Positions 8,501 through 14,476 of a stretch of 20,520 nucleotides of DNA are shown one piece after another. The position numbers and the translations under genes are program-made. The stretch lies in assembly GCA_030705945.1 (NCBI GenBank), contig JAUZPS010000023.1, positions 1 to 20,520 on the forward strand, in the 5' to 3' direction. Source of the DNA: Bacillota bacterium (lineage in GTDB: Bacteria; Bacillota; Clostridia; Acetivibrionales; DSM-2933). The first letter of the stretch is position 1, and every line of letters starts with the position of its first letter. The notes beneath the pieces were generated by a model. That model was not told the DNA's origin and did no database searches. It saw only the letters and a list, made by a program, of their open reading frames with translations.

Positions 8501-9568
8501 AATGTTTAGTTGGTACCAGGATGGAACTAAAACATCGATCATATCGATATTTTTTTTGAAGGAATCAATACTTTTTTTATCATAATCAACATAGAAACAA
8601 TAAGTCTTGTTTAAATTCTTGTTTCTTTTTGCGTCAAATCTTGGCTTTGTAACGTTTGAAACTTGTGTAGCTTTACTTTCAACAGCACCTGAAACAAAAG
8701 GCCCTTTTCCAAAAAGTCCTGTTACAAATATACTCGTAACTAATATAAAAAGCACAGTGACAACAATGGAGGTTCTTTGCAATTTGGACCATCTAAAACC
8801 GTCAGAATCCTGAAATATAAATAATTTTGAGTAAAGACTTCTCTTTATTCCATTGTAGCTGTATATTCTTTTGAAAATTGGATAGGTGGAGGCTGAAACC
8901 AGAATATATAAGACTATATTTAGGAAATATTCTATATGGCCGCCTCTAATTGAAGCTATAAAATCAGAGAGAGTCTGATACCCTGATAAGAAAATAGGTA
9001 ACTTTTGTTCAGATAAAACTGACTTGAATAAAAGAAAGGTCAATATTCCCGGAATAGCTCCCGCAATTAAGGGTAAAACCTTGTAGCTTTTAACAAAAGA
9101 AATAAAAATTGAAATGATTAAAACAACAAATCCGATTTTTAGATCGTACATGAAAGAATAGCCGACGAAACCGCCTACACCTGCAGAAATAGCAATTTTT
9201 CTAAGTTTAAATTTGTCTTTTATAAATCTTTTTACAATTATTTTTGTAAAAAAATCTATAACAGGAATGATCAAAATTCCAGCGAATACAGGGGTAAGCG
9301 ATGCGCCTCCAATACTGCCTGTTTCGCTTAACATGCCTTCAATCATGGAATAAAGTCCAGGACAGAGCACAGTAATACCTAATCCTATAAACATTGTTAT
9401 AAGGTTAAGCCCTAAAACTAATGAAGCTAAAATAATTACAATAAATCTCATTTCATACAGAGGCAATAAGCCGATCAATATTCCTATAGAATAGGATAAT
9501 GCAACCTTCCGGTCAGAAACATTGAAAAGCAGCGCCATTGTTGCCTTCTTAATACTGTTGGTTAACAT
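5576..9568 (-). CDS. Membrane-anchored GH18-like / NodB deacetylase / processive GT2 fusion
   Basis: A 1330-residue multidomain enzyme predicted to make and trim an N-acetylglucosamine-type exopolysaccharide. Residues 5-290 are membrane segments; the start (SYSIGILIGLLPLYEM) resembles DUF2062. About residues 320-620 are a GH18-like domain with GFNIDFE keeping the catalytic Asp428 and Glu430. About 695-890 are a NodB polysaccharide deacetylase with TFDDGP (701), HTYSH (754), RQPYN (792, usually RxPYG) and LLHD (853). Membrane segments at about 910-950 lead into a GT2 domain (965-1185) with DAD (1052), AEDAD (1142) and QRLRW (1180), the signature of processive synthases, followed by C-terminal membrane helices. 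ATG 9568 is chosen because AGGTGA lies 7 bases upstream; the GTG at 9598 lacks an RBS. It is the first gene of the cluster. Confidence 0.9.
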   Translation of the reverse strand: MLTNSIKKATMALLFNVSDRKVALSYSIGILIGLLPLYEMRFIVIILASLVLGLNLITMFIGLGITVLCPGLYSMIEGMLSETGSIGGASLTPVFAGILIIPVIDFFTKIIVKRFIKDKFKLRKIAISAGVGGFVGYSFMYDLKIGFVVLIISIFISFVKSYKVLPLIAGAIPGILTFLLFKSVLSEQKLPIFLSGYQTLSDFIASIRGGHIEYFLNIVLYILVSASTYPIFKRIYSYNGIKRSLYSKLFIFQDSDGFRWSKLQRTSIVVTVLFILVTSIFVTGLFGKGPFVSGAVESKATQVSNVTKPRFDAKRNKNLNKTYCFYVDYDKKSIDSFKKNIDMIDVLVPSWYQLNIQGELVKNINNEVFTLANSNHVDVMPLVNNYINEKWDGNLIKRIISSKESRTNFINKLKDEAKKYNFCGFNIDFENLADDTKSNYTEFISELYSVFKANKLMVTVDVQPQKNAYDLQKLALNTDSIILMMYDEHSTLSGEGPIASQDWFEGILKSAKIPADKIIVGLGLFGYDWSDNNKNDATSMTVPDVMKLYKANKAYINWDKKSKNPTFKYNDGKSNRTLWFTDSIVAYNQIMFSQSLGIHQFSLWRLGSEDEKLWSIFNSLDSIKSCINELTLSGETLDSSDLTDTAILGEVVYQYNKSKIYLGKKLTTDSEGYIKDVTYNSKYIADTSENNDSGQKKIALTFDDGPNNVYTPKILDILKKNNIKASFFLIGKNAWDNPDIVKRMYKEGHNIGNHTYSHPDLPQYSRLKTRLELNMTNDIIEILTGHTTMLFRQPYNVDWDLSSESEASVFKEIEKMGYAIVGSNVDSKDWEGHSPEAIRAKINKDLGKGNIILLHDDSTNMKNMITALPLIINDLKAKGYSFETVSDLMNKSTTETMPSVRMEESAGLMTINLLLTLKANFYLFVRILFISATIIGVLRFIFLIFFATRQRKRHKNLVYKGGLNLKASVVVAAYNEEKVICKTVESILESDYKNLEVIVVNDGSKDNTAYVVEERFRDNKKVRLINKTNGGKSSAINMGFKEASGEIVIVIDADTILDSKAVSLLIRHFENENVAAVSGNVKVGNNNNFITTCQHIEYVTGLNLERRAFDYLNCIPVVPGAIGAWRKEYVKNAGYYKEDTLAEDADITLCFLEQGYKIIYEEGAKAYTEAPEDIESFLKQRLRWSYGTLQCLWKHRKSMFNRNNKILGFIALPNMWLYQFIFQALTPISEAVFLIGLFGKTPILSVLTYAIFFTIDFLITLYAFKLENEDTKPLKFYFFQRAAYRIIMTWVVYKSMSSALKGVKVGWNKLIRKGNVERQVQEPDLKEQIA

Positions 9569-9807
9569 AATATCTTCACCTACCCACAAAATTTCCACTC
9601 ATTAAAGATAAAAAATAATAAATAATATTAATTCGATTATATTTGACATATTTTTATATAAAGCCAAATTTATTTTGAAATTTCTAAAATTGTGTTACTG
9701 ATTACTCAATGTAATAAATAAATACAATGTCAATTATGTTTTTGTGACGCTATTTTTATTTTTTAACGTTTATTTTTATAGATAACCAAATTGTAAATTA
9801 GCTTTAT

Positions 9808-9915
9808 TATATTAAAATCATTATTAATCTTGAATTCAGCAGAGCAGAATAACGAACGGTTTTGCGGTATTTTACGATAGATAAATATAAATGATTAATT
9901 AGACATAAAGGTTTT
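9808..9915 (-). repeat. Family B palindromic element, decayed copy 3
   Basis: Aligns end to end with the reverse complement of the 105-bp family B element: TATTAATCTT, then GAGCAGAATAACGAACG, then GGTATTTTACGATAG, then GATTAATT. It has many point changes, so it is an old copy compared with the identical pair at 2236 and 18423. Confidence 0.6.
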
Positions 9916-10175
9916 TTTACAAAATAGTTCAAGAATCTATATTTAGAACTCCTATTAAGGGATGATTATTAGTAAAACATGTCTTTACAAGTCGATTGGT
10001 GATAGTATAAAATTAATATTAGAGTTATTTAACATTTATATTATTATATTATGAAAATAATTGTCATATTTATGCTAAAGATGTTATTAATTCTAAGATA
10101 ATTATTTAACTTATTCAATCTTATTTACAAAGGAATAAGCCTCACGCTAATTTGTGAATTGAAAATAATTGATAA

Positions 10176-10224
10176 GGTAGTATCAAAAAAAACTTAGCAA
10201 CTGGGTGTTTCAAAAACTTGATAT
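10176..10224 (-). repeat. Family A element, truncated copy
   Basis: GGTAGTATCAAAAAAAACTT, then AGCAACTGGGTGTTTCAAAA, then CTTGATAT match the reverse complement of the right half of 15936-16035. The left half is missing. It ends about 50 bases before the foldase start codon. Confidence 0.65.
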
Positions 10225-10275
10225 TCGATTATTTTTATTTACAAACTAGCCTCTTAAAAAAGGGGGAATTTACAA

Positions 10276-11193
10276 ATGACAGGTTGGTCAAAACAAGCAA
10301 TAAAAATGAGATTGCTTTTTTTAGGTATAGGTTTGGTTATAGGCGCAGGAACTGTATTTGTTATTAATTTAAATGCTCCAAAAGATAAATTAGTAGCGGC
10401 AGTTGACGGCAAAGGCATAAAAGAGTCAGAAATAAATAGTATTTTGGTAAAAAAGTCAGGAACTTTTACATTACAAAAGCAAATTGACAGACTTATCATA
10501 GAAAATGCCGCTAAAAGTTATGGTATAAGCGTATCACAGGAAGAAGTAGATAATGAGTTAAAAAGAAAGATTTTAATGCAATATCATTCAGAAAATGCAT
10601 TCTTAGAAAGTCTTTCGTCTTTAAACATGACGCCTGATGAAGCTAAAGAAGAATTACGCATTGAAATGCTATTTGACAGAATTGCTACTAAGGATATAAA
10701 AGTCAGCAATGAGGAAATAAATAAATATTTTAAATCAAATAAAGATAAGTTCACTGTACCTGAAAAAAGAAGAGTCAGTGAAATCGTATTAAGTACTGAA
10801 GCTGATGCAACCATGGTAAGACAGCAACTGATGCAAGGAGCAGACTTTAAGACTCTTGCGGCTGAGAGATCAATTGGAACAGGCAGGGATAAGGGCGGAG
10901 ATAGGGGATTTATGATAAAAGGAACTCTAAACCCAATTCAGCCTGAAGTTGAAAGAGTAGTATTTCAGATAAATCAGGGTGAAGTAAGTCCTGTAATAAA
11001 AGCATCGGATGGATTTCACATAATTGTGGTAAATGAGATAACGCCTAAATATGAGCCTGATTTTGATTCAATTAAGGATAGTGTCACATTAAAAGCAAAG
11101 CTTGAAAAATGTAAACCAATCTCTGAAATTTTAGCTGATCTCAGGAAAGCTGGAAAAGTAGAAATTAAAGATTCAAGATTTAAAATTAATTAA
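10276..11193 (+). CDS. Membrane-anchored parvulin-type peptidyl-prolyl isomerase (PrsA/SurA-like foldase)
   Basis: A 305-residue extracytoplasmic chaperone likely to help secreted proteins fold. Residues 11-32 form one hydrophobic anchor. There is no lipobox Cys, unlike Bacillus PrsA lipoproteins, so it should be an N-terminally anchored protein. Residues 38-150 are the helical SurA-N-like chaperone part (VAAVDGKGIKESEIN, LIIENAAKSYGISVSQEE). Residues 165-255 are a rotamase domain with GGDRGFMIKG, VVFQINQGEVSPVIKASDGFHIIVV. The usual His in the first strand (xxHIL) is Glu169 here (RVSEIVL), so isomerase activity may be reduced, while the late FHII His is kept. AGGGGG lies 9 bases before the ATG. 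Neighbouring cellulosomal genes suggest exported clients, by inference. Confidence 0.88.
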   Translation: MTGWSKQAIKMRLLFLGIGLVIGAGTVFVINLNAPKDKLVAAVDGKGIKESEINSILVKKSGTFTLQKQIDRLIIENAAKSYGISVSQEEVDNELKRKILMQYHSENAFLESLSSLNMTPDEAKEELRIEMLFDRIATKDIKVSNEEINKYFKSNKDKFTVPEKRRVSEIVLSTEADATMVRQQLMQGADFKTLAAERSIGTGRDKGGDRGFMIKGTLNPIQPEVERVVFQINQGEVSPVIKASDGFHIIVVNEITPKYEPDFDSIKDSVTLKAKLEKCKPISEILADLRKAGKVEIKDSRFKIN

Positions 11194-11199
11194 GATACC

Positions 11200-11241
11200 G
11201 ATTAACTGCATTTTTAATGTGAAAATTTTTTCGCAACTTAT
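11200..11241 (-). repeat. Family C element, truncated copy
   Basis: GATTAACTGCATTTTTAATG, then TTTTCGCAACTTAT match the reverse complement of the left half of 18547-18630. It begins only seven bases after the foldase stop codon and is the first of three different elements lying end to end up to 11434. Confidence 0.65.
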
Positions 11242-11253
11242 ATAATAATTACA

Positions 11254-11334
11254 AGCCATGAAAAGCGCATACAAATATCGTTGAATTTGTATATGCTTTT
11301 CATGGCTGCTTAATTTGAAGCGGGAAAGTTGAAA
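11254..11334 (+). repeat. Family D element, copy 2, with long hairpin
   Basis: A near-perfect 22-bp stem, AGCCATGAAAAGCGCATAC pairing with GTATATGCTTTTCATGGCT (11254-11307), followed by GCTTAATTTGAAGCGGGAAA, which is also found at 15908-15927. The hairpin could act as a transcription terminator or mRNA stabiliser for the foldase gene. The left terminal repeat seen in the copy at 15800 is missing. Confidence 0.65.
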
Positions 11335-11434
11335 GGTAGTATCAAAAATAAAACTTATCAACTGGTCGTTTCAAAACTTGATATAATGAGTTTTTGCCAT
11401 ATAAACTTGAACAAGTAATTTTTTGAAACGCCCT
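11335..11434 (-). repeat. Family A palindromic element, full copy
   Basis: About 100 bp from GGTAGTATCAAAAATAAAAC through ACTGGTCGTTTCAAAACTTG to GTAATTTTTTGAAACGCCC, the reverse complement of the copies at 5468 and 15936. It directly abuts family D on its left and the stop codon of the small membrane protein gene on its right. Confidence 0.75.
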
Positions 11435-11436
11435 AA

Positions 11437-11610
11437 TTAAACTTTAAAAAGTGAGATTAATCTAATAATGAAAATGATCATGACTAGAATATTTAACCAA
11501 ATGGCATTATGCTTACCATTTATAAAGTTTACTACTCCCACGATTATAGCGCTTAATATTATAAAAACATAAAAAATTAATTTGACTGTTTTGTTATTTT
11601 TAGGTAACAT
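11437..11610 (-). CDS. Small two-helix membrane protein, unknown function
   Basis: A 57-residue protein with a basic N-terminus (MLPKNNKTVK) and two hydrophobic segments, at about residues 11-29 and 36-54, separated by NGKHNAIW. The start is ATG 11610 with AAAGGA nine bases upstream; a TTG at 11631 is an alternative without an RBS. It lies downstream of the dockerin gene on the same strand but beyond a strong terminator, so it needs its own promoter or read-through. Its stop lies only a few bases from a family A element, so the 3' end may have been shaped by that insertion. I do not recognise a family. Confidence 0.5.
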   Translation of the reverse strand: MLPKNNKTVKLIFYVFIILSAIIVGVVNFINGKHNAIWLNILVMIIFIIRLISLFKV

Positions 11611-11659
11611 TTTTGTCCATCCTTTGTTCAATAAGTATCATTAAGATTATACAGTTAAA

Positions 11660-11698
11660 AAAATAAAAAAGGAACATATATTGTTCCTTTTTTATTTT
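11660..11698. terminator. Bidirectional terminator after the X-dockerin gene
   Basis: AAATAAAAAAGGAACA (11661-11676) pairs with TGTTCCTTTTTTATTT (11682-11697) around a very short loop. A-runs on one side and T-runs on the other make it a terminator in both directions. It lies about 20 bases past the stop of the gene at 11716-13320. Confidence 0.75.
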
Positions 11699-11715
11699 TT
11701 ATCTCTTAACCGCAA

Positions 11716-13320
11716 TTATTGAGCAGATACCATTGGTACTGGCGGGTATAATGGTGTTGGGGTTGGAGTAATTATCCTGTACGACAATACTTCAAAGGGA
11801 ATCCCAGGGCCCAAATGAATTCCATCCGGATGCGCATATCCAGTCACCTCAATATTTTTACCAACAAGTTTTTTCATATCTTCAGGAGGCAGAAAATTTG
11901 AAAGTTCATAGGTTATACCATAACACCTGATTATGTACCAGTTTCCATCTAAATTACTTTCGGTTACAGTACCATATATGATACTTTTTACAGGAACACT
12001 AGTTGCAGTAGGAGCAGGAGTTTGAATCGATGTTGGAGTTGGCGTTGGGGTCGGTGTTAAGGTAGCTGTAGAAGTTGGTGTTGGATTTGGTGTTAAGGTT
12101 GATAAGTCGATTATATGGTATGACAATACTTCAAAAGGAATTCCAGGACATATATGGATACTGTACAAATCAGCATAACCGGTCACTTGAATATAATTAT
12201 GGACTAAGTTTTTCATTTCGTCTACAGGTAGAAAATTGTTAAGACAATAGGTAGCTCCACCAGTATCAAGAACGTACCAATGTCCTTCAATATCATTTAC
12301 AGTTACTACACCATAGATTGTAAGTTTTGTTGAAGTTGGGGTTGCTGTTGGAACTGAAGTCAATACAGTTTCGATATAATCAATCTTATTGCCTTCCAAT
12401 TTGTTTCTATTGCCTTGAACTGTTATTGTATCACCTTTTTGTATTAACACATTTTTAATGGTTTTAATTTTCCATGTGTTATCATCCGAATCTAATTTCC
12501 ACATATAGTCATTGCTGCTCTCATTATGTATATACAATCCCATTTTGCTTTGTCCGTTATCTTCATCGAGATATCTAATATTAACATCATAGAAACCTAT
12601 ATCGCCATTAAAAACATAACTGCAAGTACCTATTGATACGGTATCTTTTAACTTAATACAATTTACAGAAGATGTTTTATCAACTGTATATCCGTTTAAC
12701 GCCATATTTTCTGCTTCAACTTTTCCAACGGGGAAAGGCGTGGGCCTAGGAATAATATAGAATTTAGGATAAACATTGGTTATAGCATTGAAATGCTTGG
12801 CAATTATTATAACATCATTCATATTAATTGCTTTGTCCAAATCAAAGTCACAGTACTCAACATATCTAGAATCACCGAAGGTACTGTTAAATGAGGTTGA
12901 AAGTTTAATAATATCCCCTATATTTATAGCTCCGTCGGAAACTCCATTTTTAGGAACATCTCCGGCCCATAACTCAACAACATGATTCTCTTCATTCAGT
13001 TCGTAATCTCCAATTATGGAATCTGTAACTATACTTCTGGATAAATAGCCAGGTTTACTAAACTTTAATGTATAACCAGATTCATTTTTAGGAACGTTAG
13101 TTATCTCGAAATATCCTCTATTATTGGTTTTTGCAGAATAATCAGTTCCTGAAATTTCAACTTTTATATCAGAATTAAGAATTGTTGCCACACCAACAAT
13201 GTTGGCGAAATCAGGTTTAACATACCCTGAGATTTTGCAGCTATCAGCTGCAAATAATCTTAATGGAAATATACTCAAAAACAGTAAAGCAAAAATCGTT
13301 GTCAAAAAAAACCTTCTCAT
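11716..13320 (-). CDS. Secreted X-module/type II dockerin protein with CBM-like domain and two novel repeats
   Basis: 534 residues. Residues 1-25 are a signal peptide (ending LFAA). Residues 28-100 are an X-module (CKISGYVKPDFAN, GYFEITNVP, YTLKFSKPGYL) followed at 118-180 by a dockerin; this pair is the XDocII arrangement known from scaffoldin C-termini such as CipA. The first calcium loop is degenerate (NGVSDGAINIGD); the second is better kept (DFDLDKAINMND). Residues 199-318 look like a CBM6/35-type beta-sandwich (KVEAENMA, GFYDVNIRYLDEDNG). Residues 333-404 and 446-517 are two copies of an unrecognised module, about 55% identical, joined by a Thr/Pro linker. No catalytic domain is evident, so it may be a binding or structural component attached to the cellulosome or cell surface. 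ATG 13320 has GGGGG seven bases upstream. Confidence 0.85.
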   Translation of the reverse strand: MRRFFLTTIFALLFLSIFPLRLFAADSCKISGYVKPDFANIVGVATILNSDIKVEISGTDYSAKTNNRGYFEITNVPKNESGYTLKFSKPGYLSRSIVTDSIIGDYELNEENHVVELWAGDVPKNGVSDGAINIGDIIKLSTSFNSTFGDSRYVEYCDFDLDKAINMNDVIIIAKHFNAITNVYPKFYIIPRPTPFPVGKVEAENMALNGYTVDKTSSVNCIKLKDTVSIGTCSYVFNGDIGFYDVNIRYLDEDNGQSKMGLYIHNESSNDYMWKLDSDDNTWKIKTIKNVLIQKGDTITVQGNRNKLEGNKIDYIETVLTSVPTATPTSTKLTIYGVVTVNDIEGHWYVLDTGGATYCLNNFLPVDEMKNLVHNYIQVTGYADLYSIHICPGIPFEVLSYHIIDLSTLTPNPTPTSTATLTPTPTPTPTSIQTPAPTATSVPVKSIIYGTVTESNLDGNWYIIRCYGITYELSNFLPPEDMKKLVGKNIEVTGYAHPDGIHLGPGIPFEVLSYRIITPTPTPLYPPVPMVSAQ

Positions 13321-13392
13321 AACAATTCCCCCTTAATGTTATATATTTAATAAAATACTATATTTTTGAGAAACACTTGTAAATTGTTTAAA

Positions 13393-13420
13393 CGTATAAT
13401 TTGTTGGAGTTTTTTGTCAA
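13393..13420 (-). promoter_or_regulatory. Candidate sigma-A-type promoter of the X-dockerin gene
   Basis: Reading on the minus strand, a perfect TTGACA -35 (13415-13420) is followed after 16 bases by TATACG (13393-13398) as -10. It lies about 70 bases upstream of the ATG at 13320. Confidence 0.45.
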
Positions 13421-13550
13421 AATCATTATACAAGATGTTAAAATATGTTAAATTATTTGTCATTTTTTAAATAATAATATAAAATATAATTATGAATTAA
13501 TTTTATAAAGTCTTACACCATATGACTATTTAGACATTTAATTTTATATG

Positions 13551-13612
13551 TTGATAGTAAAATGCAGACGTATTAACTACATTTTTAATGTAAAATCTTT
13601 TTCGCAACTTAT
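13551..13612 (-). repeat. Family C element, truncated copy
   Basis: TTGATAGTAAAATGCAGACG, then TATTAACTACATTTTTAATG, then CTTTTTCGCAACTTAT match the reverse complement of the first three quarters of 18547-18630 with very few changes. The far end, with the second copy of the terminal repeat, is missing. Confidence 0.7.
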
Positions 13613-13650
13613 ATAGACAATAAACCCAATTTAGCGGTAAAAAACATCAT

Positions 13651-13675
13651 CAGTTAAATACCTGATTTTTATAAT
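13651..13675 (+). promoter_or_regulatory. Possible AgrA-type (LytTR) site and -10 before the response regulator
   Basis: TCAGTTAAATAC (13650-13661) resembles the ACAGTTAAG-type half sites bound by AgrA. A perfect TATAAT follows at 13670-13675. Only one convincing half site is seen and no good -35, so autoregulation is only suggested. Confidence 0.3.
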
Positions 13676-13729
13676 ATTAAAAGTAAATTATGAAAATATG
13701 AAGTATTTGATTGAAAGAGGGGAGACATA

Positions 13730-14476
13730 ATGCTAAACATAGCAATACTAGATGATAATGAAAAAATTTTACACATTTACGAGACCTTAATCGATAACAT
13801 ATCTCAGAAAAATAAATTAAAAATAAATGTTGTATGTTCAACAAATAATCCGGAAAAGTTTATCAGGTCTGTTAAGGATGGAAATGTAAATGTTTGTATA
13901 CTTGATATGAGCATTAGCGAAAATGCAAACGGATTAACTGTTGCGCAACACATAAGAGAGAAGTTAGGCAATCACAGTATAGAAATTATTTATATTACCG
14001 GTTATGCTCAATTCATGCAAGACGCATTCAGAGTAAAGCCAGCGGCGTATTTAATAAAACCTGTTTGTCAGGAACAGCTTGAAAAAGAGATAAAAAGACT
14101 CTACAAAGATTTTGATTTAAGCAACAAAAAAAAAGAGGACTTTGTGATCATAAAAACAAACGCGACTACCTATAAATTTATACTGAGCGAAATCATATAT
14201 ATTGAACTTTATGGGTCAAAAGTTGTTGTTCATACCATATTTAACGATGCGCAAATCGACATTTCTTTATGTTCAGTGATTAATCAATTAGATGGAAAAA
14301 GATTTATTCAATCTCATCGAAGTATTTATGTAAATATTGATTTTGTGATTAAAGTCGACTTTAAAAAGAAAGAGATTGATTTAAGAACTGGTCAGACATG
14401 CTATTTAAGCAGAAAATTTAAAGACAATTGGAAGGATTTTTATAATGAAGGATTCTTATCTAAGGAGACAACATGA
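13730..14476 (+). CDS. agrA-like: LytTR-family response regulator (AgrA-like)
   Basis: 248 residues. The receiver domain (about 1-125) has the acidic pair D8-D9, the phosphoacceptor D59 in VCILDMSI, T90 and K110 in AYLIKP. A LytTR DNA-binding domain covers about 138-240 (FVIIKTNATTYKFILSEIIYIE, QSHRSIYVNIDFV, LSRKF). It should bind DNA when phosphorylated by the downstream kinase. GAGGGGAG lies seven bases before the ATG. Its last four bases overlap the kinase start (ATGA), showing translational coupling. The agrB-agrD pair converges from the other side, so this is the regulator of an Agr-type quorum-sensing circuit. Targets are not shown; the divergent X-dockerin gene is the nearest candidate. 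Confidence 0.9.
   Translation: MLNIAILDDNEKILHIYETLIDNISQKNKLKINVVCSTNNPEKFIRSVKDGNVNVCILDMSISENANGLTVAQHIREKLGNHSIEIIYITGYAQFMQDAFRVKPAAYLIKPVCQEQLEKEIKRLYKDFDLSNKKKEDFVIIKTNATTYKFILSEIIYIELYGSKVVVHTIFNDAQIDISLCSVINQLDGKRFIQSHRSIYVNIDFVIKVDFKKKEIDLRTGQTCYLSRKFKDNWKDFYNEGFLSKETT

Larger units (their letters stand above)
9569..10275. other. Divergent intergenic region between polysaccharide cluster and foldase gene
   Basis: About 700 very AT-rich bases that must hold both divergent promoters. It contains a decayed family B element (9808-9915) and a truncated family A element (10176-10224). TTGACA-like hexamers occur on both strands (for example TGTCAA near 9729, reading leftward), but none has a well-spaced -10 that I would call. 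No convincing small gene: the best open frame, from ATG 9962 (28 codons), has no good RBS. Confidence 0.5.
13321..13729. other. Divergent intergenic region between X-dockerin gene and agr regulator operon
   Basis: About 410 AT-rich bases holding a candidate leftward promoter (13393-13420), a truncated family C element (13551-13612), and a possible LytTR-type site next to a TATAAT (13651-13675) before the response regulator. The shared promoter region would allow the regulator to act on both flanking genes, but this is inference. Confidence 0.5.

Noticed and set aside
5576..9598. GTG start at 9598 for the fusion enzyme
   Set aside because: No RBS upstream; AGGTGA is well placed for ATG 9568, ten codons later.
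9962..10048. 28-codon frame upstream of the foldase gene as a small peptide gene
   Set aside because: Weak RBS, low-complexity Ile/Leu/Asn content typical of AT-rich DNA, no neighbouring processing gene.
11173..11361. 62-codon open frame on the minus strand after the foldase gene
   Set aside because: It lies entirely in palindromic elements C, D and A, has no RBS, and overlaps the foldase 3' end. It is open by chance because of AT-rich inverted repeats.
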